This document shows, piece by piece, positions 33,966 through 44,631 of a DNA stretch of 54,316 nucleotides (its first letter is position 1; each line of letters opens with the position of its first letter). The position numbers and the translations under genes were made by a program. The DNA is taken from the NCBI GenBank assembly GCA_964058845.1, contig CAXKVR010000176.1, positions 1-54,316 of the forward strand. The letters run 5' to 3'. The notes beneath the pieces were generated by a model. It was not told the origin of the DNA, made no database searches, and was given only the letters and a program-made list of their open reading frames with translations. Source of the stretch: Carex sylvatica (lineage: Eukaryota > Streptophyta > Magnoliopsida > Poales > Cyperaceae).

Positions 33966-34418
33966 CACTAGTGGAAAAACAAGAATCAGAATCGGCCTAT
34001 CTGGATCGACTATATGAAACAACAAATACTAATATCTATTTGAATCGGTTCTTTGAACAAAACCGATCCTAATAGTTAATCAGATCGGTTTTTATAAACA
34101 ACTGATCCTGATAGTTGAACTATCAGGATCGGTTTTTATAAACAACTGATCCTGATAGTTGAACTATCAGGATCAGTTGTTCTAAACAACTGATCCTGAT
34201 ACTATCATGATCGGTTTTTATAAACAACTGATCCTAAAATATATATATATATATTTTTTATTTTTTATTTTTTATTTTTTAAAGTTGGTTCTGCAAAAAA
34301 AAAAAAAAAAAAAAAAAACGTTTGAGGATCGGTTGTTTATAAAAACCAATTCTGATAATTCAACTATCAGAATCAGTTGTTTATAAAAATGATCCTGATT
34401 TCATATTTTCAACTAGTG
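33966..34418. mobile_element. Small CACTA-type element (453 bp)
   Basis: Ends CACTAGTGGAAAAAC and, inverted, CACTAGTTGAAAATA. A perfect 3-bp duplication TCA flanks it (33963-33965 and 34419-34421), as for CACTA insertions. The interior is made of inverted and direct copies of ATCGGTTTTTATAAACAACT and GATCCTGATAGTTGAACTATC, so it would fold strongly. It contains a TA microsatellite and an A24 run, and no coding sequence. Confidence 0.88.
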
Positions 34419-34421
34419 TCA

Positions 34422-35562
34422 GTATACGTTATATATTTCTCCAATGATGAAATAATAAAGGGCGTACAAAACAGAAAAATAGGAATTCGAAATGGATTTC
34501 TTGGAGATTTTATTCAATGCATCTCAGTCATGACTCATGACTGAGTTTGGATATTTTGAGCTTTGTTTCTAAATGTTATTTCTGTTATGGATTAACTGCA
34601 ACATATTCATTGAAAGCTAAAGAGAGTGCAACTTTAATGTCAACTTCAAACTGATAAAAAATTATGAAGTGTTATTCGAGATGATTGAGAAGCACAAATT
34701 ATTTCCATTTTTTGCATGTAATTAAATGGAGATAATATTATGTCGAATAATAAATATATAATATGAAATTTAATTAGTGTCTACTATATACCGATCGAGC
34801 TTCTAATTAAATCATGGAATGATAGCAAAGGTGCACAACTAAAATAGTACAAATCTACGGTCGAGCACTAATACATGAAACAACTTCTTTGTTAAAAATG
34901 CTAATGACATATAATTCCCAACCGTACTCCATCATGCATGAAAGTGTCGATAAATAGTACACATTTGATTGTCAACATATCTGCTAGTGTGGTTCATTAT
35001 TTTATTATTTTTTAATTATTTAAATGTGTTTTCTATTTCTGAATATTTTTTCTGTAGTTTTCTTCAAATTATTTTGATGTTGATTCACTTGTGTAGTTCA
35101 AACCATGATGGTACAATAATATAATGAATCAATAAGTATAAAATTTGTGATTCAAATATAATTTGTACATAATTTGTTTAATTTACAATTCAAATTATAT
35201 ATCAAAATATTAATATTTTTATGATAAATAAAAAATTATATTATTGTACTTGTTGATTCATTATATTTGATGAGATAAAATTATATTTGCCCTCCAAAAA
35301 AATTCAGATATAATAAGAATAATGTTACTATGATTTTAACATCGTCAAAATGTAATTGTTTTTCCATAAGAGGCCCATTTACAATATTTAAAAATTTAAC
35401 AGATAATGAATAAGTAAATACGGAACACTCAACTTTAAATTAAAAAAAATTCTGGAATGACAAATTGTTGCGCAATACACACATCGAAATTATATCCAAA
35501 AATCCCAAACTTAGAATTCAAATTTCTGAAAAAAAAATAAACACAAATCCATAGTAAATAGA
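34422..35562. other. Intergenic, nothing recognised
   Basis: AT-rich DNA upstream of the copia insertion. An inverted pair, GTACAATAATATAATGAATC (about 35111) and its complement near 35245, is the only structure seen. Confidence 0.4.
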
Positions 35563-35567
35563 TTGAT
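35563..35567. repeat. Copia target-site duplication, left
   Basis: TTGAT immediately before the 5' LTR equals TTGAT at 40334-40338 immediately after the 3' LTR. Five bp is the usual size for Ty1/copia integrases. Confidence 0.95.
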
Positions 35568-35873
35568 TGTTGGATGTAAGCTTGTTGTATCATGCGATAC
35601 AGCACACTAGAGATCTTTTAGATTATTTTAAGATAGTAGTTTTATTTTGACAGATTTACTATTTGTTTGTTACCTTATCTGAGGTGTGGGAAAATAAGAA
35701 ACCACATGGCAGTTTTAGTATTTTTATTTTAGGAGATTTTGTTTCCTTTATTTTTCATGTATTCAATTATAGAAGTAATGAGAAAATCAGAAAATGGAGC
35801 GGCCTCACTTTGCACCACAAAATCTCTCTTCTCTGAATATTATTCTGTGTTAAACTAATCTGTAAATCTGACA
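35568..35873 (+). repeat. 5' LTR of copia element
   Basis: 306 bp, starting TGTTGGATGTAAGC and ending TGTAAATCTGACA. By eye it is identical to the 3' LTR. It should carry the element's promoter and polyadenylation signals. Confidence 0.97.
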
Positions 35874-35875
35874 TT

Positions 35876-35887
35876 TGGTATCAGAGC
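35876..35887 (+). other. Copia primer binding site
   Basis: TGGTATCAGAGC, complementary to the 3' end of initiator Met-tRNA, lies 2 bp after the 5' LTR. Confidence 0.95.
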
Positions 35888-35892
35888 CAAAT

Positions 35893-38800
35893 ATGAGTAA
35901 CGATGGGATAGGAGGAACAACACAGGAGAGAATAGTAGTTAGAGGGGGAGGAGTACCAATTCAGTATCCGATGCTGAATGACACGAATTACAGTTTGTGG
36001 GCAATAAAAATGAAGATAATACTTCGAGCGCTTGGAGTATGGGATGCAGTAGAAGGTGAAGGTGTAGCTGACAAGGAAAAAGATCACGGGGCTTTTGCTG
36101 CAATATCGCAAGCAATTCCTGATTCGACCACTATGGCTATAGCAGATAAGCAAACTGCTAAAGAAGCTTGGCAGACAATCAAGCAGATGGCGGTTGGTGA
36201 AGATCGCGTCAAGAAGGCAAGGGCGCAAGTGCTGAAGAGACAATTTGATCGTCTGGTCATGTCAGACACAGCAAATCTGGTAGGGTTTTCACAACTGCTG
36301 ATTAGTCTGGTTGGAGAAATGCGCTCCTTAGGAATGGAGTTGAAAGAAAGTACCATTGTTGAGAAGCTTTTTAGTGCAGTACCAGACAAGTTTTTACCCA
36401 TAATCAGCACGATTGAGCAGTGGGGTGACACATCCAACATGACAGTAGCCGAAGCAGTTGGGCGACTGAGAGTGTTCGAAGAAGGTCTGAAGGGCCGACA
36501 TCAACACCAAGAAGAAGAGGATGAGAAGTTACTCCTCACTCGTGCACAGTGGGAGGCTCTGACATTGAAAGATAAGAAAGTTGGAGAAGTTGTTGACAGT
36601 AACTCAGGCAGCAATCAAGAGAAGAAGCTGAGAAAGAAATTTGACAAATCTAAAATTAAATGCTTTAACTGCTCGGTCTATGGGCATTTTGCATCTGAGT
36701 GCAGAAAGCCGAGAAAGGAAAGGGCATTGATAGCAGAGAAGGAGGATGAAGAAGAACCAGTACTACTAATGCATCAGGTTGTTACTGGTGAAGAAGAAGA
36801 GTGCATCGAAACCAGTGCTGTGCAGATTGGGGAATTGCACTTAGGAACGCAACAGAACCATGTAGACAAATGTTGGTTTTTGGATTCTGGCGCCAGCAAT
36901 CACATGACAGGTAGCTTAGAGCACTTTACTACCCTTGACACATGTGCTCATGGTGCAGTAAAATTAGGGGATGGGCGTCGAGTACATATAGGAGGCAGGG
37001 GTACTGTGTTGATAGAAGGAAGGAATGGAGAACATAAGGCTTTGACTAATGTATATTACATCCCTAAACTGACAAGTAATATCATTAGTCTTGGCCAACT
37101 AGAAGAACAAGGGTGCAGAGTCAAAATGGAAAATGGTGAGCTACTGGTATTTGATACAGCTGGTAAATTGTTGATAAAGGTGAAGAGGTCAGCTAATAGG
37201 CTGTATGTGTTGAACCTGGAATTAGCTAAACCAGTATGCTTAATGGCAAACACTGAATCTGAAGCATGGAGGTGGCACACTCGATTTGGACATGTGAATT
37301 TTCAAGCATTGAAAAGGATGAGTCAAGAAGGTTTGGTAGAAGGGTTACCACACATAAATCATGTAGAACAGTTATGCGAAGGATGTCTGATTGGCAAACA
37401 GCGCCGAGCATCATTTCCAACTGCATCAAAGTATAGAGCAAGTGAGGTACTGGAGTTAGTACATGGTGATCTTTGTGGCCCCATACTGCCTCCAACATCA
37501 GCAGGCAACAGATATTTTCTGTTGTTAGTTGATGATCATAGCAGATACATGTGGATTGCACTTCTACCTAGCAAGGATAAGGCATTTTCACTGTTTAAAA
37601 CTATCAAGGTGTCCGTTGAGGTTGAGCAAAATAAGAAACTGAAGGCATTTAGAACCGATAGGGGAGGTGAATTCAAATCTGTTGAATTTGAAGAATACTG
37701 TAAAGAGACAGGAGTTAAGAGATACATGACAACACCTTACTCACCTCAACAAAATGGAGTGGTTGAAAGAAGAAACCAAACAGTTGTGGGCATGGCTAGA
37801 AGCATGTTGAAAGCAATGAAGGTGCCTTTACAGTTTTGGGGAGAAGCTGTAACCACTGCTGTCTACATTCTAAATCGAACCTCAACCAAAAGTGTGGTAG
37901 GAATGACTCCCTATGAAGCATGGTACAAACGAAAACCAGTAGTGCATCACATGCGCACTTTTGGGTGCCTTGTTCATGTCAAAACAGTAAGTGGGCATGT
38001 AAAGAAACTGGAAGATAGGAGCACAGCAATGGTTTTCTTCGGTTATGAGAAGGGATCAAAAGCATACCGAGCATACAATCCTGTTAACAAGAAAGTTGTG
38101 GTGACTAGAGATGCTGTCTTTGAAGAAGACAAACCATGGACATGGCCAGCAAATGATGAACAGGTGAATGAAACTGATGAGGCTAATGTCAGAGTGCCGT
38201 TTGAAATGCAGGTTGGTAATGATGAAATTACAACTGAGGCAAATGTCGAAGGATACGATCAGAATGGTGAAGAATCAGGTGTTGGAATGGCATTCACAGA
38301 GGGGCATGAAGATGACAGCACTGATGGGCATGATGATGACAACAGTGCAATCTCAGAAGGAACCAGACGTTCACAGCAGACACCAGTCAGGCTGCGCAGT
38401 TTAGCAGACATATATGATGAAACAGAACCTGTCAGCTATCTAGGTGTGTGCATGATGGGTGTTGAAGAGCCAACAAGTTTTGATGAAGCAGACAGGGAAG
38501 AGAAGTGGAGGCTTGCTATGAAAGAAGAAATTGAATCAATTAACAGCAATGATACATGGAGTCTTGTGGAAGCTGTAAAGGGAAAAAAGGTAATTGGCCT
38601 TAAGTGGGTTTACAAACTAAAGAAAGACTCAGAGGGAAAAATTGTGAAGCACAAGGCGCGCCTAGTTGCAAAAGGCTATGTGCAGCAGCAAGGTATTGAC
38701 TTTGAGGAAGTGTTTGCACCAGTTGCCAGAATTGAGACCATAAGATTGATAGTTGCTCTAGCTGTGCAAGGAGGTTGGCTACTACATCATATGGATGTTA

Positions 38801-40017
38801 AGTCAGCATTTTTGAATGGTGAGTTGTTGGAGGAAGTGTATGTAACTCAGCCACCAGGTTTTTTAGAAAGAGGAAGTGAGCATAAGGTACTGAGGTTGCA
38901 CAAGGCACTCTATGGCCTAAAACAGGCCCCCAGAGCCTGGAACTCCAAACTGGACAGCACACTAAAATCTCTCGGGTTTAAAAGGAGTAAGTTGGAACAT
39001 GCAGTATACAAGAAGAAACAAGGAAACATTTGTATCCTAGTTGGAGTGTATGTAGATGATTTGATTATCACTGGAACAAGTGAATCAGAAATTGCCAAGT
39101 TTAAACTGCAGATGAAGGAGAGATTTCGAATGAGTGACTTGGGTTTGCTAAGTTACTATCTTGGCATTGAAGTCAAACAAATGAAGGATGGAGTTACATT
39201 GTGTCAAGAGGGATTTGCTCACAAAATTCTTAAGGAATGTGGTATGTCAGATTGCAATCCGACAAAAACTCCAATGGAAGCTCGGCTGAAACTGAGCAAG
39301 GATAGTGTTTCGTTACCAATTGATCAGAATAAGTTTCGAAGCATTGTAGGCAGTTTGAGGTACTTGTTGCACACAAGACCTGATCTGGCTTATTCTGTTG
39401 GGATTGTGAGTCGATTCATGGAATCTCCAAAAGTGGAACATATGGCTGCTGTAAAGCAAATTTTGAGATATCTCAAAGGCAGTACTAGTTTGGGGTGTTT
39501 GTACAAGAAGGCTTCACTAAAAGATGTAAACTTTGTGGGTTTCTCTGATAGTGATTTGGCAGGGGACGTGAATGATCGGAAGAGTACTACTGGAGTCATT
39601 TTCTTCTTGGGAGATAATCCAATTAGTTGGTTTTCGAGGAAACAACAGGTGGTTGCACTATCCTCGTGTGAAGCAGAGTATATAGCAGCTGCCGCAGCAG
39701 CCTGCCAGGGCGTTTGGCTTGAAACACTGCGTGCTGATTTGTTGGGTCACAACTCTCTGAAAATCAGCCTCAAAATTGATAACATGTCAGCAATTTCTCT
39801 TTGCAAGAACCCAGTGTTTCACAACCGAAGCAAGCACATCGACACAAAGTTTCACTATATAAGAGAAAATGTGGAGAATGGAAAAATTGGAGTCGAGCAT
39901 GTGGGCACCTCAGACCAACTGGCTGATATTATGACAAAGCCACTGGGCCGAGTCAGATTCATTGAGCTGCGAGACAGAATTGGTTTGCAGGATGTGAAAG
40001 ATGGGCAACAAGCTTAA
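35893..40017 (+). CDS. Ty1/copia Gag-Pol polyprotein
   Basis: The start is the first ATG after the primer site (MSNDGIGG); the open frame extends a few codons upstream only through the primer site. It encodes 1374 residues without interruption. Domains in order: Gag UBN2-like region (about 20-230), zinc knuckle C-x2-C-x4-H-x4-C (257-270), aspartic protease FLDSGASNHM (Asp331), integrase zinc region (WHTRFGHVN, CEGCLIGK), integrase core with Asp526, Asp589 and Glu625, reverse transcriptase (KARLVAKGY to YVDD at 1053-1056), and RNase H (FSDSDLAGD from 1217; SSCEAEYIA). The integrase-before-RT order defines Ty1/copia. All catalytic residues I looked for are present. It drives reverse transcription and integration of its own RNA. 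Confidence 0.97.
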   Translation: MSNDGIGGTTQERIVVRGGGVPIQYPMLNDTNYSLWAIKMKIILRALGVWDAVEGEGVADKEKDHGAFAAISQAIPDSTTMAIADKQTAKEAWQTIKQMAVGEDRVKKARAQVLKRQFDRLVMSDTANLVGFSQLLISLVGEMRSLGMELKESTIVEKLFSAVPDKFLPIISTIEQWGDTSNMTVAEAVGRLRVFEEGLKGRHQHQEEEDEKLLLTRAQWEALTLKDKKVGEVVDSNSGSNQEKKLRKKFDKSKIKCFNCSVYGHFASECRKPRKERALIAEKEDEEEPVLLMHQVVTGEEEECIETSAVQIGELHLGTQQNHVDKCWFLDSGASNHMTGSLEHFTTLDTCAHGAVKLGDGRRVHIGGRGTVLIEGRNGEHKALTNVYYIPKLTSNIISLGQLEEQGCRVKMENGELLVFDTAGKLLIKVKRSANRLYVLNLELAKPVCLMANTESEAWRWHTRFGHVNFQALKRMSQEGLVEGLPHINHVEQLCEGCLIGKQRRASFPTASKYRASEVLELVHGDLCGPILPPTSAGNRYFLLLVDDHSRYMWIALLPSKDKAFSLFKTIKVSVEVEQNKKLKAFRTDRGGEFKSVEFEEYCKETGVKRYMTTPYSPQQNGVVERRNQTVVGMARSMLKAMKVPLQFWGEAVTTAVYILNRTSTKSVVGMTPYEAWYKRKPVVHHMRTFGCLVHVKTVSGHVKKLEDRSTAMVFFGYEKGSKAYRAYNPVNKKVVVTRDAVFEEDKPWTWPANDEQVNETDEANVRVPFEMQVGNDEITTEANVEGYDQNGEESGVGMAFTEGHEDDSTDGHDDDNSAISEGTRRSQQTPVRLRSLADIYDETEPVSYLGVCMMGVEEPTSFDEADREEKWRLAMKEEIESINSNDTWSLVEAVKGKKVIGLKWVYKLKKDSEGKIVKHKARLVAKGYVQQQGIDFEEVFAPVARIETIRLIVALAVQGGWLLHHMDVKSAFLNGELLEEVYVTQPPGFLERGSEHKVLRLHKALYGLKQAPRAWNSKLDSTLKSLGFKRSKLEHAVYKKKQGNICILVGVYVDDLIITGTSESEIAKFKLQMKERFRMSDLGLLSYYLGIEVKQMKDGVTLCQEGFAHKILKECGMSDCNPTKTPMEARLKLSKDSVSLPIDQNKFRSIVGSLRYLLHTRPDLAYSVGIVSRFMESPKVEHMAAVKQILRYLKGSTSLGCLYKKASLKDVNFVGFSDSDLAGDVNDRKSTTGVIFFLGDNPISWFSRKQQVVALSSCEAEYIAAAAAACQGVWLETLRADLLGHNSLKISLKIDNMSAISLCKNPVFHNRSKHIDTKFHYIRENVENGKIGVEHVGTSDQLADIMTKPLGRVRFIELRDRIGLQDVKDGQQA

Positions 40018-40027
40018 GGAAGTGAAA
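40016..40027 (+). other. Copia polypurine tract
   Basis: AAGGAAGTGAAA overlaps the stop codon and abuts the 3' LTR. It is the expected plus-strand primer site, with one T interrupting the purines. Confidence 0.8.
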
Positions 40028-40333
40028 TGTTGGATGTAAGCTTGTTGTATCATGCGATACAGCACACTAGAGATCTTTTAGATTATTTTAAGATAGTAGT
40101 TTTATTTTGACAGATTTACTATTTGTTTGTTACCTTATCTGAGGTGTGGGAAAATAAGAAACCACATGGCAGTTTTAGTATTTTTATTTTAGGAGATTTT
40201 GTTTCCTTTATTTTTCATGTATTCAATTATAGAAGTAATGAGAAAATCAGAAAATGGAGCGGCCTCACTTTGCACCACAAAATCTCTCTTCTCTGAATAT
40301 TATTCTGTGTTAAACTAATCTGTAAATCTGACA
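40028..40333 (+). repeat. 3' LTR of copia element
   Basis: 306 bp, TGTTGG to CTGACA, with no difference from the 5' LTR found by reading, followed by TTGAT. Confidence 0.97.
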
Positions 40334-40639
40334 TTGATCAGGAGTTATTTAAGGTATATATATATTTGAAAGGAACCAAAAGAAGAAAAAAAAAACGATA
40401 CCTTTTCTTTATTCAAGAAGAAGCTTTTGTACCGACAATAAATTTTGCAATGGAGAAACCAATTGTGTCGGTAACAGAGACCGGATCAAACCTTTGTACC
40501 GGTTTGGCTTTACTCTCTGTTAACCATTCCCTAAATTTGCTCTACATAGATCAGATGCAGTCTTATAAAAAATTAGAGAAATGATTTAACCAGACAAAAT
40601 GTGAAATTGGGTCGACAAGATCTCATGAAATTTAATAAT

Positions 40640-40790
40640 ATAGCCAGTTTGAATTCAAATGGTTGATCTGAACCGTTCAACATGATTTTCAAATGAAAAT
40701 GTACTTGCAAACTAGATTTTACATTTTCTAGAATTTTTGTACTATTTTTTTTTACTATGCATAGCACCATAGTAACCAAAGTAGCAGAAA
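40640..40790. repeat. Family F foldback, single arm, in NSUN pseudogene intron
   Basis: TGATCTGAACCGTTCAACATG, AAATGAAAATGTACTTGCAA and GATTTTACATTTTCTAGAATT match one arm of the foldbacks at 7575 and 42755. The second arm is missing. Confidence 0.5.
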
Positions 40791-40876
40791 TACAAACTTA
40801 GTATGTGTTTCATCAATTTTTGTAACTTCCCATGATACCGGGACCTCCAATTTTTTACTAGAGTTAATCAAGATAT

Positions 40877-40898
40877 GAGAGAGAGAGAGAGAGAGAGA
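40877..40898 (+). repeat. (GA)n microsatellite in former NSUN exon
   Basis: GAGAGA repeats (CT on the coding strand) sit where relatives encode Phe-Leu-Ser-Leu. The coding Ser-Leu codons appear to have expanded, and the reading frame is lost after them. Confidence 0.7.
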
Positions 40899-41529
40899 AA
40901 CTTGTAGTTGTCCAATGCATATCGAACAAAAGCCTCGTTCTCTCCTGGGTTTATATGGTGCACTTAAAAAAAAAAAAAATTTATGAAAAATACGCCCCTT
41001 ATTCCAAAATGGGAAATAAGAGGAAAAAGGAAATATAAATGAAAAACTCACGTCGAATATACAATAATGCCCCTAGGACGTACCAATTGTACCGCTCGAT
41101 CAAACATCCTTCTTTGGTACGTGCCATGTCTTCTCAATGAAACTATTGTTTCCTAGTAGTAGTATAAAAAATGTGTCGAGTATTAAATAAATAAAGGAAA
41201 AATTGAAATATTACTTTACAAAGGAATATAATTCTATGGTATTCCTATGTGTAGAAATTATTATAAGATATAGCAGGGGCATTGATGCAAAACAAAACCA
41301 TACATGATTTTAAGCAAGTGTCTAACCTCAGCAGCAAACAAACCACGCCTCAAACCGAGATCAGAGCATGGCCCATCCAGTAAAACACGATCAAAGCAAT
41401 TGGGTGCGAATCCCTTCGAATTTACAATTTTTCCCCCTTTTGAGTTATTTTTACCAGGCCATATCTCATTTGTCTCATTCACTTTCTCGTCTCTGGATTG
41501 CTTAGATACCTTCCATTCTCATAGATGAA

Positions 41530-42105
41530 AAGTAGGAAACAAGAATGCTGAGATCAGACTAGGCAAAAATACCCCCAAAAAAAATAATTTACAAAGTAAT
41601 TAAACACATATATGAAAAAGGGAATTTCATATATGCCCCTCAAAAAACCTCAAAATTATGTATTTCCTCCTCTAAAATTCTTAATATCATATTTGTCCTT
41701 CTAAATTCCAAAAACTCACAAATTATTTTCAGATTGATTAAGTTTCCTATTAAAAATCATTTGAAATTTATAAAATACCCATTTTATCCTTAATTAAAAA
41801 AATAGTATTCTGAGAATAAATGTATACTGTGCTTAAAAAAAGTAAAGAAAAAGATAAGGTACACTAGTAATATTGGTGCACTGAGGTAAACTAAAAGTAG
41901 AGAGAGAGATGTGAGATACCTTTTCTCACTTTGGTATAACATTCTTTATCCACTCAAACAAGTGTTCTTAATTTCCTTTAAGAGGCCAGACATACAAAAG
42001 CTACTGTTAACTATATGGAACTGGTATGCACAATTACCAGTATGGTACAAACCGTATTATGCATTAAGAATCAAAATATGAAATATATATACAGTTAAAG
42101 AGAGA
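41530..42105. other. Intergenic, nothing recognised
   Basis: A stretch of AAATACCCATTTTATCC and ATATGCCCCTCAAAAAAC-like words typical of plant intergenic DNA. No N-terminal NSUN exons. Confidence 0.4.
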
Positions 42106-42109
42106 AAAC

Positions 42110-42223
42110 CTCGTTAGATGAGAGATGAGACCTCATAAAAGCCACGGCGCGGTTCACAAGGTTTAAAAATCTAGTGTGTTGGATCTCATCCCTCCGATCA
42201 GTCAACCATGATGAAACTGTCAC
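42110..42223 (-). other. Unassigned candidate internal exon (38 codons)
   Basis: On the minus strand an acceptor-like CAATATAG precedes 114 open bases ending at GAG/GTTTTC. They encode VTVSSWLTDRRDEIQHTRFL then NLVNRAVAFMRSHLSSNE. The composition is protein-like and less AT-rich than its surroundings. I do not recognise the family, and it does not fit NSUN or NLR proteins. It could be a remnant of another gene. Confidence 0.35.
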
Positions 42224-42754
42224 CTATATTGAGAAAATAAATACAAATCAATAATTATAATCAATGCATGTATAAAAAATAAGAAGAATAATATAGACGA
42301 CCATTTAAGAAAGCTACAGAAACAATGAGAAGTCATATCATATATCCCCAAGATATATGAGAAATATTTTCACATTTATCGATCTTTGAAAAAGTGCAAA
42401 CTGGATGGTTTTGAATCAAACTGTCACTTGCAGAAAACTTGAGATACTTATCATTTTACATTATAATTAACTGGTGATATTTTGACATTTTGTAGGGGCA
42501 ACAGTAAAAATGGTAAACAATTTATTAGCTTTTTCTTCATTTCTTTAGTTGAAGTTTTGAGAGTATTCACTCGAATGAAGTAGCATGAATGTCTCCTAAT
42601 CAAAATAGTAAGAAATAATATGATAAGAAACACTAATTAAAAGTAATAAAAACAAGGAATTTACAGCATTAATAATGCACAAAGACTCCAAAATTGAATT
42701 AAGTCTGATACGTAATTAAAAAAAAAAATGTGAGGATATGGTACTTTACAAAGC

Positions 42755-43060
42755 AGACGTTGACCCATACTTTGGTATCATATTTTTAAATTTTCAAATT
42801 CCAAACAATTGATCCGAATAACTCAACATGTTCTTCATATGAAAATATACTCCAAGATGAAATTTTACATTTTTTTAGAATTTTTACTATTTTATAAATA
42901 AGTAGAAAACCACCTAGTTTAAAAATTCCGTACCATTCAAAAGTAGTGATTTCCTAACTATTTGGTAAATAGTAAACAAAATTTGGTGTGAAAGCACATT
43001 TTCATATTAAAATCACGTTGAACGGTTTAGATTAACTATTTGGACTTTGAATGATCCGTA
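42755..43060. repeat. Foldback MITE, family F, copy 2
   Basis: ACAATTGATCCGAATAACTC pairs with TTGAACGGTTTAGATTAACT near 43018, CATATGAAAATATACTCC with GCACATTTTCATAT, and the TTTACTATTT blocks pair in the middle. It resembles 7575-7985 in sequence and layout. Confidence 0.65.
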
Positions 43061-43069
43061 AACAAAAAA

Positions 43070-44625
43070 AAAAAAATTAAATATTTGCATTGGAAAACTT
43101 GAGATTATCTCACAAAGCTCTTGAATCTCTGGAACTGGAAATAGATTTTTCAATTTTTCAACTATTACAGTACAGTACAACAACTGTGGGGTGAAATATG
43201 CAATAAAAAATTGTTGGGGGTAAATACAAAAAGGGAAACTGTTAAAAGGGAGAAGGAATTACATAAGAGCAGAGGAGATGCGGGAGAACGAGGGGAGATG
43301 CAAATGCTTCTTGGGGGAAGAAATCATCGAAAAATCTGAAATTTAATTGGCCAGCATCTTATTTAGCAGCAACAAACAAGTATTATCAAAATAAAGTGTT
43401 CATTTTTCTAACCAGGAGGAAATTAATCAGTCGGCAAATTTTACCAAGAATTATGATTACAGAGAGTAAAAAAATGTTAAGTGATCTAATATATATATAT
43501 ATATTCAAATAATAAGAAATTATGAACCTGAGTTTATTTATTGCAGATGTCCAATTTAAGAGATGACATGCTCTGTTGGCCATCTTATGTGGCTTTTCCA
43601 TCAACTGCTGTTCATCCATCAATAGTGATTTCACGGATCAGCAGTCATAAATTTCCAGTACAACCAACATATTCAAGTCTTTTGTGTATTTTTTTAAATA
43701 AAATTTTCTAATAGTTTTATCATTATGTCATTCTCATATATATTTAAATAAATATAAACATAAGGTATTCTTTGTCCTTGGACTAATTTGTTCCACATGA
43801 CAATTTTATTAATCAAATCTCTCAACACTTAATGAAAACAATTTAAGCATTCCGAAACTTTTTATTTAGTAAAAGTTAAATTACAAATTCATTTCTGTTA
43901 AAAACAAACTAATTTTGAGATATAAGGTCCACAAACCATTTTGTGCCCCCAAATTATTATTATTTTTTTAAAAACAGCAGCAAAAAAATAAAATGGGAGA
44001 TGCTAATTTTCTTTCCAAGCCTCAAAAAGCATCTCCAAAAAATGTTTATCCTTTCTATTTCTAAAATAATATATAAAGATACTTGTTATCAAAATAAATT
44101 TATGTCATATCACCAATATCAGATAACAACAAACTCCCTCTTATTTCAGATTTTTCTTCTGTTCACATTTTTTTCCACCAAAATGAAACTGACATTTCTC
44201 TTGCCATCTTCTAATATATTTCCATATGTGGCATTTTCATATGTAGCTTTTTTTTGTAGTATTTTAATAAACAAAATTAAAAAAATTACTACTAAAAGTC
44301 GTCCATTAATGTATTGGATAAAAATATGAAATAATTATTCTACTTAAATAAGAGAATACTAAATAAAAATATAATTGATAGAGATGTTAATTTTTTTTTA
44401 TTATTTTAATAGTAGAGAAAATAAGAAATTGACTAGAAAAAACAATATAGCTTGAAAATATACATAATAGAAAGTGAAACAACAAATGTCGAAATTAAAA
44501 TTTTCTAAAACAATTTCTTCAATACAACCAAACAATTTATTTTCATGAATTTTTGGATGTGTCTGTAATTATTTTCTACAATTTAATTTGTGGGATTTTA
44601 TGGCCACAGTATTATATCATTATAA
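43070..44625. other. Intergenic
   Basis: Very AT-rich. 43300-43395 is related to 33455-33550 (shared ATCTGAAA-TAATTGG, ATTTAGCAGCAA). No gene supported. Confidence 0.4.
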
Positions 44626-44631
44626 TTCCAT

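Larger units (their letters stand above)
35568..40333 (+). mobile_element. Complete Ty1/copia LTR retrotransposon (4766 bp)
   Basis: Two 306-bp LTRs, TG to CA, flank a primer binding site, a single open polyprotein in the order gag-protease-integrase-RT-RNase H, and a purine tract. The perfect 5-bp target duplication TTGAT and LTRs that read as identical point to a very recent insertion. All diagnostic parts are present, so it may be autonomous. It lies 75-80 bp beyond the stop codon of the broken NSUN gene, in that gene's 3' flank and in the opposite orientation. Confidence 0.97.
40413..41520 (-). pseudogene. NOL1/NOP2/Sun (NSUN6-like) RNA cytosine-5 methyltransferase, C-terminal half, broken
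   Basis: Minus-strand exons in order. First, about 41520-41327: NCFDRVLLDGPCSDLGLRRG then LFAAE, which holds the PCS motif. Second, 41152-41052: ETIVSLRRHGTYQRRMFDRA then VQLVRPRGIIVYST. Third, a damaged exon about 40964-40820. Last, 40541-40413: SKFREWLTESKAKPVQRFDP, then a block matching the family C-terminus (TDTIGFSIAKFIVG) and a stop. Splice signals flank the good exons. The damaged exon keeps traces of CTI-NPGENEAFVRYALDNYKFL and IGGPGIMG but has a 2-bp insertion after the TC-I codons and a (CT)n expansion. No SAM-binding N-terminal half is found upstream. Functional relatives methylate tRNA cytosines. I judge this a dead, truncated copy, with the young copia element in its 3' flank. 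Confidence 0.8.

Noticed and set aside
35881..39599. Many short frames antisense or out of frame in the copia element
   Set aside because: Shadows of the 1374-residue polyprotein.
43386..43634. 82-codon minus-strand frame (HLLNWTSAINKL) with a donor-like end
   Set aside because: An upstream stop without an acceptor and no recognisable family; too weak to list as an exon.
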